DNA from: Candidatus Zipacnadum vermilionense
Lineage (GTDB): Bacteria; Armatimonadota; Zipacnadia; Zipacnadales; Zipacnadaceae
Reading direction: 5' to 3'
Assembly: GCA_029821755.1 (NCBI GenBank)
Contig: JALGSV010000004.1
Coordinates: 310,001 to 374,000, forward strand
DNA length: 64,000 nucleotides
Part shown: one piece after another, positions 8,613 to 17,139 of the stretch
Numbering within the stretch: position 1 is the first letter of the stretch
Layout: every line of letters begins with the position of its first letter
Notes under the pieces: generated by a model
Databases searched by the model: none
Seen by the model: only the letters and a program-made list of their open reading frames with translations
What the model was told of the DNA's origin: nothing
Program-made: the position numbers and the translations under genes

Positions 8613-9914
8613 TCATCCGCAGTCCTCATTCGGTATCTCGCCGGAATCCCGGATCTCCCCCAAGCCCGCTTCCAGGATGCCGTCGGTCCCCGGCGCCAGT
8701 TGCGCCGGGAGGTGATACTCCCAGTAGCTGTCCACCTCATAGCCCCCCTCGGGGATCATGCGGGTCGAGGGGAGGTACGCCCGGCAGCCATCAGTGTAGC
8801 CCAGGGGGAAGGTCACGCCCCGGTCGTACTCGGCCAGGATGAGGTTGCCCAGATCGGATACCACCTCCGCCTCCACCCCGATTAGCCGGAGGCCCCGGCC
8901 CAATTGCAGGGCGTGCAGGTCCATCTCGACGTGCGTCCGGAGCGCGCCGCGCCGGTTGAGCCGCCGCAGCATCTCCTCGGCCCACGCGCGCCGGGCCTCG
9001 CGCTCCGAGGGGTCGTGGGCGTCCCGTTCCAGGTCCGACCGCACCGGCAGCGCGTCAAAGGGAAAACGCAGCGTACGGCGGGCCAGGCGCAAGTCCGGCT
9101 CGACCTCCACCAGCCCCTCCTCAGCAACGTTGATGACCGCTTCCGCTATCTCGTGCCCCGCCTCCTCCATCTCCTCCCAGGTACCCGGTCGCCAACGCTC
9201 CTCCCCCTCCGCCACCTGCCGTGGCTTTGTGTCGCCCCCCGCGCCCTGCAGGAACAACGCCCCCTCCGTCTGGAAGTGCTCATTCAGGAGGCGCATGGCC
9301 GCCCCTGGGTAGTCGGCGGAGATGTCCAGGCTGTAGATCATCGACGGGTGACAGGAGGCCGAGAACAGCAGCGAAACCACCTGGCCGTCCGCACCCCGCA
9401 GAAGACAAATAGGGACAGTGTTGCAGATAGTCCCCGCGCGGCACGGCGCCCACTGGGCCCGACCCAGGGCGTCCGGTTTGCGGCGGCTGACGGGGACAGC
9501 GGTTCGACCCGCGCCCGCCCACAGGCTGACCTCCTGCGTCTGCTCCGCGGCCTGGCAGGCGGCGCTGACGTAGCCCTCCTCTATCTCGTCCATGTACTCC
9601 GAGTCCGGCGCGCCGGAGTAGGCCCAGCGGGTCAGGCGAGGGCCGGCGTGCGTGTGGCTGACGTTGAGCAGGATACGGCCGGCGGGCAGGTCCAGCCGCC
9701 GGCCGATCGCCCCCTTGAAACGATCCACGTGCCGCCGCTCGAAGAACAGCAGATCAGCGCCAAGGATCAGCGATTGCTCGCCCTCGTGCCTGAGATACAG
9801 CGCGCGGACGTACAGGTCATCGTGGATGCTGGTGATGCCGCCTTGCTGCCCGAGGCCCTCCATGGGCAGACCCAGAGGCGGGGTGACCTTGGCTTGACCG
9901 AAGCCTGCGAACAT
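8613..9914 (-). CDS. Neutral/alkaline ceramidase-like hydrolase
   Basis: 433 residues. Three motifs of the neutral ceramidase family are present: the zinc-binding HTHAG (H87, H89), SCHPSMIYSLD followed by SADYPG, and QGAGGDTKPR. The protein lacks a signal peptide and is shorter than true neutral ceramidases (usually over 600 residues), which argues that it is one of the many environmental members that act on something other than ceramide; such proteins are often labelled 'neutral/alkaline non-lysosomal ceramidase family' without known substrate. It sits 40 bases before the start of one heparinase-like gene and 12 bases after the other, so it is co-transcribed with them. An amidase or esterase acting on a modified sugar is one possibility (inference). 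Confidence 0.85.
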   Translation of the reverse strand: MFAGFGQAKVTPPLGLPMEGLGQQGGITSIHDDLYVRALYLRHEGEQSLILGADLLFFERRHVDRFKGAIGRRLDLPAGRILLNVSHTHAGPRLTRWAYSGAPDSEYMDEIEEGYVSAACQAAEQTQEVSLWAGAGRTAVPVSRRKPDALGRAQWAPCRAGTICNTVPICLLRGADGQVVSLLFSASCHPSMIYSLDISADYPGAAMRLLNEHFQTEGALFLQGAGGDTKPRQVAEGEERWRPGTWEEMEEAGHEIAEAVINVAEEGLVEVEPDLRLARRTLRFPFDALPVRSDLERDAHDPSEREARRAWAEEMLRRLNRRGALRTHVEMDLHALQLGRGLRLIGVEAEVVSDLGNLILAEYDRGVTFPLGYTDGCRAYLPSTRMIPEGGYEVDSYWEYHLPAQLAPGTDGILEAGLGEIRDSGEIPNEDCG

Positions 9915-9926
9915 GGACCTTCCTCC

Positions 9927-11975
9927 CTAGTCGTGGCACGCAGAATGGAACAGGCGCCCGCTGCCGCGGCAGTCTTCGCACTGCCAGGGCAAGTTCCACT
10001 GCGTGTGAACATCTACATAAACGTCCGCACGACCGTCTAGGGTGACCTCGAGACCGGTGACTTCCCAGGGGGAGACCGTGCGTCCGTCGGCCACCACTGG
10101 CAACAGACGCGCGCTCACCTCCGGCAAGGCCTGCTCTCCGAAGGGCACCAGCACCGTAACCAACAGCCCATGCCCGCACGCGGCCTGGGTGTAGACAAGC
10201 TGCTCCGGCGCGGGGTAGCCCTCCAGCGGGTAGGGGCAGGGCTCCAGGCTGACCTCGCCACTCGCCCCGACCACCGGCAGGAACAGCAGGTTGCCGCCCT
10301 CGCCCTCCGTGATGACGCAGCCCTCCTCTGCCAGGCGGCAAGACGCGCCCACCTGGAAGTGCTGGCGATAGGTGTGCTCGTCCTCCTCGTTCCCCGCCGT
10401 GAAGCGATCCACCAGAATCCAGTAGTCGCCGCGCAGATAGAAGAGCTTGCGCCGGGTGCCGCTGACCTTCTTGTCTAGGCGCTCATAGCCCTCGTGCACA
10501 CCGGAGAAGTAGGCGTAGCTGGGCTCCGAGACCCAGGCGTCGACGGTCGGCAACACCACCTGCCCGAAGCGGTAAGTGCTGCGAATGAGCACGTTGTCCT
10601 CACCGTCGACGGTGGTGGCCGAATGGGAGGGCGTGGTCACGCGCCAGCGTCGTCGGGGGTTGGCGTAGTCCACATCCGGGCCCTTGCCGTTGCCGATCAG
10701 AAGGGCACGCCCCCGAGCGCACAGCTTCAGGTCGAAGATGGCGCTATGCCCGTGGCTCGAGACCACGGTTCCGTGCGGGGAGGCCTCGATCGCCGCGTAG
10801 TCGGCCGCTGTCGTCCAATCGCTGCGCATAGCGTAGTAGCCGGAGGCCGCCAGGCAGGTGTCCACCGTCGCCGGCCGGCGTGTCTCCAGCGCCTCATAGG
10901 CCGGCTGCAGGTCCTCCCCCACCGAGGGGTAGTTTAGCGTTTCCACAAGCATCTTGCCGAACCCCGAGGGGCGGCCGGGGTCCATGTGCTCGGCCAGGTA
11001 CTTCGCCTCCGGCACGTCCAGTAGCGCGGCCAACGAACGACCCCGCTCGAAGAGGTGCGCCCCGAGGCTGAAGCAGTCGCCAAAGGCGGGGTAGTTTCCG
11101 TCCGGCTGCAGCAACTTCCACTCCACCTCCCCCATCAGCCGCAATCTCTCGTAGAAGTCCGCGCTGAAGCTCAGACCGTTGGCCTCCGCCAGGCGTACCG
11201 CGTCTAGGAAGAGGTCGGTGGTGCCGAGGTGATATGCCACCGAGCACTCCCGCGTCATCCCGTCGGGGAAGATCAGGACGCGCATCTCTCGCTCGAACCA
11301 GTCGGGGTAGAAGGCCTGGAACTGGGCAAAGCCCTTGAACTCCGGAAAGAGGAAGCCGGCTTTCCACATCCCACCGAATTGGGCTACCCACCAGTTATGG
11401 CCATCGCTGCCGTGGGAGTGCTCGTTCCAGCGCCGGGCCCACTCCCACTCTCGTTCCATCTGCGCCGCGAGAGAACCGAATAGGGGCAAGATCGCCTCGT
11501 CGGAGCATTCCTCTAACGGCCAGACGGCCTGCAGATAGCGAACCAGATTGATCACGGTATGGATCGCGCCCTGGCCCCAGGTTTCGCGCGACTCGGCCAC
11601 CAGCCGGCCGTAGGCCTCGAAGTCCTCAGTCCTTCCCGCCACCTGGAGTACCTCGGGACGCGCGGCGAGGAGCGTCCCCCGCCCGTCCGGCCAGTCCCCC
11701 CCGAGGAAGGCGACGGGCAGCAGGTCGTCCAGCGTCCGGCGCGCCTGCTCCCGGAAGGCTGGTGTGGCCTGCGCGCGGAGTTGGCGCACATAGTCTGCGC
11801 TGTAACCGAGGAAGGGCTGCTCCCGCTCGCGCAGGTATCGCATCAGGCCCAGCGCCGCGGCCGCCACCTCGCCCGCCCGGAAGGCTTCGGCACAGGGCGT
11901 GGTGGCCAGGCCGGGACAGTCCCAGTCCACCTGGGCGCAGACGATCGCCGCTACTTGCTGCATGAGGTCGTCCAT
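9927..11975 (-). CDS. Heparinase II/III family protein (paralogue A, altered signature)
   Basis: 682 residues, colinear with the protein of 6494-8572 from the first residues (MQQVAAIVCAQVDWDCPGL against HQVAQFLCGQVDWSRPDL) to the last (VYVDVHTQWNLPWQ against VYVDQHMQWNLPWR), so the two are paralogues. GHNWW and ECSVAYHLGTTD keep the toroid-side residues. In the C-terminal signature, however, the usual HxHxD is changed: HGHSAIFDLKLCARGRA has Ser-Ala-Ile where the paralogue has Ala-Asp-Arg, and LIGNGKG replaces LVDNWYG. Substrate specificity or activity may therefore differ. It lies 13 bases after the large heparinase-like gene and 12 bases before the ceramidase-like gene. Confidence 0.86.
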   Translation of the reverse strand: MDDLMQQVAAIVCAQVDWDCPGLATTPCAEAFRAGEVAAAALGLMRYLREREQPFLGYSADYVRQLRAQATPAFREQARRTLDDLLPVAFLGGDWPDGRGTLLAARPEVLQVAGRTEDFEAYGRLVAESRETWGQGAIHTVINLVRYLQAVWPLEECSDEAILPLFGSLAAQMEREWEWARRWNEHSHGSDGHNWWVAQFGGMWKAGFLFPEFKGFAQFQAFYPDWFEREMRVLIFPDGMTRECSVAYHLGTTDLFLDAVRLAEANGLSFSADFYERLRLMGEVEWKLLQPDGNYPAFGDCFSLGAHLFERGRSLAALLDVPEAKYLAEHMDPGRPSGFGKMLVETLNYPSVGEDLQPAYEALETRRPATVDTCLAASGYYAMRSDWTTAADYAAIEASPHGTVVSSHGHSAIFDLKLCARGRALLIGNGKGPDVDYANPRRRWRVTTPSHSATTVDGEDNVLIRSTYRFGQVVLPTVDAWVSEPSYAYFSGVHEGYERLDKKVSGTRRKLFYLRGDYWILVDRFTAGNEEDEHTYRQHFQVGASCRLAEEGCVITEGEGGNLLFLPVVGASGEVSLEPCPYPLEGYPAPEQLVYTQAACGHGLLVTVLVPFGEQALPEVSARLLPVVADGRTVSPWEVTGLEVTLDGRADVYVDVHTQWNLPWQCEDCRGSGRLFHSACHD

Positions 11976-11988
11976 GATGCCGTGGGCC

Positions 11989-14900
11989 TCACTTGGCGCG
12001 AACGAGCTTCACGGTCACGGACGGCCCCTCCTGCTCGAGTAGGTCCTCCTGGCCCTCCGCCACTTGCCAGCCGGCAGGTAGCGCCAGCAGCCGCGAGGCT
12101 GGGCTTCCGTTCAGACAAGTCAGTGTCCCGGTCTGCCCGTCCAATACTACCTCCGTCGGCCCACCGGCGATTCTGATTCCCTCAGCCTCCACGCCCTCCT
12201 CGCCCCAGCTTGTCAGGCTCACCTGTTCTCCACGTCGGGTGACGTAGGAGTCCACGCCAAGGGTCAGGGTGAGGTCGCCCAGCCGTATCACCGTAGTCTC
12301 TCCCTCGTACTCGACGGAGCAAGGGTCGGGCCTCTCCCCCTTGCGGAAAGGTAGCAATATCATGCGCATCGGCGAGCTGGTGCGCACCCGCAGGATGTCC
12401 TGGCGCTCCTCGTAGGGGCGTCCGACGGCCTTCTGGAACTGACTGGTCTCGAGGCTCTGGTTCCAGTTGTTGGCCCAGTTGCCCAGCGCCATCTCGGAGG
12501 GGGCGGCGCAGTCGGTGTACAGGTCCCAGTCAATGAGCCACTGGCCCGTGAACTGTAGCTGACTGAGGCCCTGCGGCAGCGGCGCCGGAGTGCCGGTGGA
12601 GGGTAGCTCCTGCTTCGTCTTATCCTGGCGGTCGTAGAGGCGCTCGACCGGGGTCACCGCGCCCCCGGGGGTGGTGACTGGGCCCTCGGCCATTAGGTTG
12701 AGGGTGGAGATCATCGGCTTGCCCTCATTGTCCGGGCCCGGGAAGGCGTCCTCGATGATTATCACCGGGGTCTCCGGGACCGGGGACAAGAGCCGGACCG
12801 TACGCCGCCATTGAGTGTCGGGGTTGCCCTGCCAGTGGAAGGTAGCGGTGGAGGAGGCGCTCTCGGCGAAGGACAGGAAGGGCGTGTGGTCGGTGTCCCA
12901 CCAACTGGCCATGCCGCCGCCGCCCGCGGGGAGGTCGAGCGGAGTGTTGTCCGCCGTCCAGGGGCGATTCAAGGCGCTCTCGGGCAGGGCGATGCTGTGC
13001 ATCATTCCTCCCGCGACGCGCGGGTAGTAGATGGGACCCCAGTCGAGCGAGAGCGGGGCGCCCAGGGCATAGATCACCACCGTGCCGTTGTCGTTGTGGC
13101 GATGGTCGCTGAGGGTGGTGCCGTTCACGAAGTAGACCGCGGTCTCGTTGGGAGTATCCCAGGCGGAGCGCAGCACACTCATCCAGCCGGGGAAGTCGGC
13201 GCTCTCCAGGGCCGGCGTCTGGCTGGGGAGGGTGGAGTCAATCTTCAGATAGGTACTGCCGATGAACCCGCTGGAGGGCGAGCCCATGGCCTGCCAGGCG
13301 CCCATCAAACGGGCGCTGAGCGCCGGGTCGCTCGGGGCGAAGGCAGTGCCCAATTGGCCGGGGCGGGTGGAGTACTCGGTGGAGCCATCACCCACGGCGA
13401 TGATCTTGCGCAAACCGCCGAAGCGCAGGTCGGGCGGAGTCATTAGTTGCATCTCCCACTCCGCGTAGCGCTTGAGGACCGGGTCGGTGGCGCACAGGTC
13501 CACGACCTTGGCCATCTGCAGTTGCTGGATCAGGTTGAGGATGGGGCTCATGGAGGCGCCGGTGTAGTGGGCGCTGGCCGTGCAGGCACCGGTCTCGGCG
13601 ACGTAGGAGTGCAGTTGCCGGACGGTGTCCTGCTTGACCTCCTCCACGTGGGGCTTGAGCAGGGGGTGCTGGGCGAGGAAGGCCGTGTAGGCATAACGCG
13701 TGCCCAGCCACATGGAGGACATGTTCGCGGGCCCCCAGTTCATCCCGCAGTTCGGCTGCATCGGCGACAGGTCGTTGTTCCACAGGAGCACCCCGTACAG
13801 AGCCGCGGTCTGCTTGAGGCGCTGCTTGTCGGCGGCGGAGACCACGTCAGAGGCCAGGAGTTGGTCGAACCACATGAGCGCGGAGCCGATGCCCAAGCAG
13901 CCCATGAAGTAGTGCGTCTCGTGGCGGTAGATGCCCTGGCCGTTGACCAAGGTTTCGAGGAACATCTGGCCCCAGTCGAGCGTGGACTGGACGGCCTTCT
14001 GGGCGACGGCGGCGGTGGGAGTACGCCAGAAGTCAAGCATGCCCCTGAAGTAGGGGTCGCCCTGGTAGAGCGTATTGTACAGGGTCTTCTGCCCCTGGGC
14101 GGCCTCCTCCTGCAGTTGGGCGGCCAGCCGCTGCGACACCTCTGGTTTCACGTAGAGACTCCCGTAGCCGGCGGGCGGGTCGGGGAAGTCGGCGGGGAAG
14201 CGGTAGATGGTGTTCAGATTAACCCCGCCGTGCAGGTTCATCTGCCGGTTGATGCCCTGCAGCTCTCGCACCGGCGCCAGGTCGGTGCCCCGCTTGCCCA
14301 GGAAGATCCCCCAGTCGAAGCGCATGTGGGTGCTGTAGAACTGGGTGGGCATGAGCCGCTGGAACTTGACCTGTAGCCCGGCGATCTTCATGCCGTTCTC
14401 GGTGCGGGTGTCGATACTCACGCCGCTCAGCCCGGGGTTGATAAGGCGGGAGGCACGCCCGGCGAAGATGCCGAAGAGGTTATCGTAGCCGCCCCGTGCA
14501 GTGGAGTAGAGCTGCCAGTAGTAGCCAGTGCTCACGCCCCAGGGATCCCAATGGGACATGTAGGGGTAAGTGGTCCCGCTCCAGCGATCCGGGGCCGCCG
14601 GGGCATAGTTGAGATCCACCAGGGCGTCGTGCCGTTGGTTGCCGAAGGTCTCGTAACGGTAGACTGCACCGTCTTCTTCATGGCCGGCCTCGGGGGAGGA
14701 GGCGTGGTGACCCCGGTACTGCGCCCGAGTAGGGTTGAGGCCCTCGGTGATGTTGACGCGATAGGCGATGTCCACCTCGCACTCTTCCTCGAAGAGAATC
14801 GAGGGCTGTCCGGCCTGCACCTCGATGATGACACTGTACGGCCCCTCCCCGGCCGGAATGACCTCCGGCATGCGCTGCCCGCGCAGTTCGCCACGGTCGA

Positions 14901-15477
14901 AGACGTAAGAGACCTTCACGCGCGCCACCAGCGGGCCTTTCTCCAGCCATTCGACGGCCATGGACTTGGCGGGGCGGTCCATGTAATTCGGGCCGACCGC
15001 TGTCCAGGTCCCGTCTCGATAGCGCAGCCCTTGAATCGGCGCTGGGGTCTGGGTCAAGTCGGTTGCGGGCTTAGGCACCCGCAGGCCGATCATCCCGTTG
15101 GTAATCTCCCAGTGGTCCGCCTCTACGGCGATGGCTACCGGCTCCGGACAGGCCGCAGGCCTGCCCGGATTGAGCGCAAAGCTCCGACTGTCACCGGCCG
15201 GCAGGCTGGTACGCACCGCCAGCTGGCCGTTGGCCATGATTTGGAGAGGCACAGGCTTGCCTTCACCGTCGGTCAGCGCCGCGTTGGTCGCCGTAACACC
15301 CGCCGGCAAGTCCAGATACACGATCTGGTCGGAATGCGCCACGCCAAAGCGCTCCTCCAGCTCCCACGAAGCCAGCGACCCCGCAGGTGCGGCCTGGATG
15401 GCGGACAGAGAAAGCGCGCAGAGAAACACGGCGGCCGAGAGCAGCAAGAGGGTCTGGTGTCGCGGTAGGTATGCCAT
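11989..15477 (-). CDS. Large secreted heparinase II/III-like polysaccharide lyase candidate
   Basis: 1162 residues starting at the ATG at 15477 (SD GGAGGA about 10 bases upstream; an in-frame upstream extension has no such site). A Sec signal peptide spans about residues 1-31 and ends SAIQA-AP. An N-terminal beta-rich domain (about 35-330; GVAHSDQIVYLDLP) resembles the front domain of exo-rhamnogalacturonan-lyase-like proteins, then comes an alpha/alpha-toroid (about 430-760) and a C-terminal sandwich with HRHNDNGTVVIYALG and LSLDWGPIYY, the heparinase-type His-x-His-Asn-Asp signature. It is the first gene of the five-gene operon and the only one in it with a clear Sec signal besides the last lipoprotein. 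The enzyme is predicted to act outside the cytoplasm; substrate unknown. Confidence 0.82.
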   Translation of the reverse strand: MAYLPRHQTLLLLSAAVFLCALSLSAIQAAPAGSLASWELEERFGVAHSDQIVYLDLPAGVTATNAALTDGEGKPVPLQIMANGQLAVRTSLPAGDSRSFALNPGRPAACPEPVAIAVEADHWEITNGMIGLRVPKPATDLTQTPAPIQGLRYRDGTWTAVGPNYMDRPAKSMAVEWLEKGPLVARVKVSYVFDRGELRGQRMPEVIPAGEGPYSVIIEVQAGQPSILFEEECEVDIAYRVNITEGLNPTRAQYRGHHASSPEAGHEEDGAVYRYETFGNQRHDALVDLNYAPAAPDRWSGTTYPYMSHWDPWGVSTGYYWQLYSTARGGYDNLFGIFAGRASRLINPGLSGVSIDTRTENGMKIAGLQVKFQRLMPTQFYSTHMRFDWGIFLGKRGTDLAPVRELQGINRQMNLHGGVNLNTIYRFPADFPDPPAGYGSLYVKPEVSQRLAAQLQEEAAQGQKTLYNTLYQGDPYFRGMLDFWRTPTAAVAQKAVQSTLDWGQMFLETLVNGQGIYRHETHYFMGCLGIGSALMWFDQLLASDVVSAADKQRLKQTAALYGVLLWNNDLSPMQPNCGMNWGPANMSSMWLGTRYAYTAFLAQHPLLKPHVEEVKQDTVRQLHSYVAETGACTASAHYTGASMSPILNLIQQLQMAKVVDLCATDPVLKRYAEWEMQLMTPPDLRFGGLRKIIAVGDGSTEYSTRPGQLGTAFAPSDPALSARLMGAWQAMGSPSSGFIGSTYLKIDSTLPSQTPALESADFPGWMSVLRSAWDTPNETAVYFVNGTTLSDHRHNDNGTVVIYALGAPLSLDWGPIYYPRVAGGMMHSIALPESALNRPWTADNTPLDLPAGGGGMASWWDTDHTPFLSFAESASSTATFHWQGNPDTQWRRTVRLLSPVPETPVIIIEDAFPGPDNEGKPMISTLNLMAEGPVTTPGGAVTPVERLYDRQDKTKQELPSTGTPAPLPQGLSQLQFTGQWLIDWDLYTDCAAPSEMALGNWANNWNQSLETSQFQKAVGRPYEERQDILRVRTSSPMRMILLPFRKGERPDPCSVEYEGETTVIRLGDLTLTLGVDSYVTRRGEQVSLTSWGEEGVEAEGIRIAGGPTEVVLDGQTGTLTCLNGSPASRLLALPAGWQVAEGQEDLLEQEGPSVTVKLVRAK

Positions 15478-15676
15478 CGGTGTAGGGTCCTCCGTTGCCT
15501 GAATGCTCACTGGTACGGGCGAGTATTCATTTCCCCACGTACGCGCGGAAGTCCTACTTCGGGTCCGGGGGCCGGAGGGGCGCAAGCAATCGCCCCCGCT
15601 GGGCAGGTAATCCCCGCGCTACGACGAACCTGCCCCCGTTCGGACCGTCGACATCTCGCTCTCGGGAGGTTCCGAT

Positions 15677-16909
15677 ATGCCCGCAAAGATGACCGCCGCT
15701 GAGAAGCACCAGCAGCGCCGACTGGCCTGGTTTCGCCAGGCCCGCTTTGGGATGTTCATCCATTGGGGACTCTACGCCCAAATGGGCCGACATGAATGGG
15801 CCATGCAGAACGAGCACTGGCCCCTGCACGAGTACGAGAAGCTCGCGCCTACCTGGCACCCCAAGCCCGGCGCGGCCCGCGAGTGGGCCAAACTCGCCGC
15901 CGATTCCGGCTGCCGCTACATGGTGATGACCACCAAACACCATGAAGGCTTCTGCCTGTTCAATTCCGCACTCACCGACTACAACGCGGTCCAACTGGGC
16001 CCGAAGCGAGACCTGGTCGCCGAGTACGTGGACGCTTGCCACGAGTTCGGCCTGCGGATGGGGTTCTACTACTCCCTGATGGACTGGCACCATCCCGACG
16101 GGATGCGGTGCAAGCGGAGCGAGCCCGCTCGCCGGCGGTTCGTGGACTACATCCACGGCCAGCTGCGAGAGCTGCTCACCAACTACGGGAAGGTCGACGT
16201 CATATGGTACGACGTCTCCTATCCGCTGGACGCCGCGGGGTGGGAGTCGGAGAAGATGAACCAGATGGTGCTGGAGCTGCAGCCGGACATCATCATCAAC
16301 AACCGCAATCAGCTGCCCGGAGATTTCGGCACTCCCGAGGAGCACATCCGCGCCGAGGAGCGCATGTGGGAGGCGTGCATGACCACCAACGGGTCGTGGG
16401 GCTATGCGCCTATCGGCCAGCAGTGGCGGACGGCGGGGGAGGCCGTGGATATGCTCCGCACCTGCGCGGCCGGCGGGGGGAACCTACTGCTCAACCTTGG
16501 CCCCGCACCCGACGGGAGCCTGCCGGCCCCGGGCAAGCGCCTGTTCAAGCAAGTGGGCAAGTGGCTCACCCAGAATGGCGCAGCTGTCTACGAGGCCACC
16601 GACCCCGTGCCGCCGATTCAGCCTTTCACCGGCGGCTGCACCGCCCAGGGCAACACACTCTACTTCCACTGCCGGCGCTGGCCGGGGACGAAGCTGGTCA
16701 TCGGGGGAATCGCGAACAAGGTCAAGTCCGTGCGTTTCCTGGGCGGGGCCAAGGTCAAGTTCACCCAGACCCCCGATCAGCTCTTCCTGCGAGGTCTGCC
16801 CGAGAAGGCCCCCGACCCGCTGGCGACCGTCTTCGCGATCGAATTGGACGGTAAGCCGAAGGGCCGCGGCAGTCATATGACCCTCCCGCAGCCCAAGACG
16901 CTGAGGTGA
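15677..16909 (+). CDS. Alpha-L-fucosidase (GH29)
   Basis: 410 residues. Family landmarks appear in order: RFGMFIHWGLYA near the start, EWAKLAADSGCRYMVMTTKHHEGFCLF, FGLRMGFYYSLMDWHHPDG, and the nucleophile segment VDVIWYDVSYP with Asp179 where GH29 enzymes have WxD. NLLLNLGPAPDG matches the end of the barrel. There is no signal peptide, so it should be cytoplasmic. SD GGGAGG lies 8 bases before the ATG. The segment after the nucleophile (VSYPL instead of the common G-G) is a little unusual. It is divergent from the heparinase operon across a 199-base gap and is followed by an oxidoreductase after a repeat-filled gap. Confidence 0.9.
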   Translation: MPAKMTAAEKHQQRRLAWFRQARFGMFIHWGLYAQMGRHEWAMQNEHWPLHEYEKLAPTWHPKPGAAREWAKLAADSGCRYMVMTTKHHEGFCLFNSALTDYNAVQLGPKRDLVAEYVDACHEFGLRMGFYYSLMDWHHPDGMRCKRSEPARRRFVDYIHGQLRELLTNYGKVDVIWYDVSYPLDAAGWESEKMNQMVLELQPDIIINNRNQLPGDFGTPEEHIRAEERMWEACMTTNGSWGYAPIGQQWRTAGEAVDMLRTCAAGGGNLLLNLGPAPDGSLPAPGKRLFKQVGKWLTQNGAAVYEATDPVPPIQPFTGGCTAQGNTLYFHCRRWPGTKLVIGGIANKVKSVRFLGGAKVKFTQTPDQLFLRGLPEKAPDPLATVFAIELDGKPKGRGSHMTLPQPKTLR

Positions 16910-16941
16910 CAGCGCGTGCGGAAGAGGCTCGCCGCTCCGTA

Positions 16942-17095
16942 GGGGCGGATATTTCGCGGAGGCCGTATCTCCGCGAAATATCCGCCCGCGGTTGCGCGAG
17001 TCCTCACGGACAGGGCCGGCGCGCCCCGGTCGGTTCCCGGCGGCCGCGGGCGGATGTTGTTGGGCGAGTACGCCCGCCAACATTCGCCCCTACGA
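16942..17095. repeat. Two long palindromic elements (GTAGGGGCGGAT family)
   Basis: The first is a perfect inverted repeat with 19-base arms (16943-16961 and 16969-16987, 7-base loop). The second (about 17047-17089) is an imperfect palindrome ending in CGCCCCTACGAGAG. The outer boxes CGTAGGGGCG and CGCCCCTACG recur at 30693-30750 and in part at 24036-24141 and 38573-38615. The elements fill the 230-base space between the fucosidase and the next oxidoreductase; no gene is visible there. Confidence 0.75.
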
Positions 17096-17139
17096 GAGGC
17101 CGACCCGTTCTGTGCATAAACCGATAGGAGGAGTCCGTG

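Noticed and set aside
7313-8842. Plus-strand open frame of 509 residues
   Set aside because: Antisense to the heparinase-like gene, which has clear family signatures.
16942-17095. CRISPR array
   Set aside because: Only two non-identical palindromes, no regular spacer structure, and no cas genes in the window.
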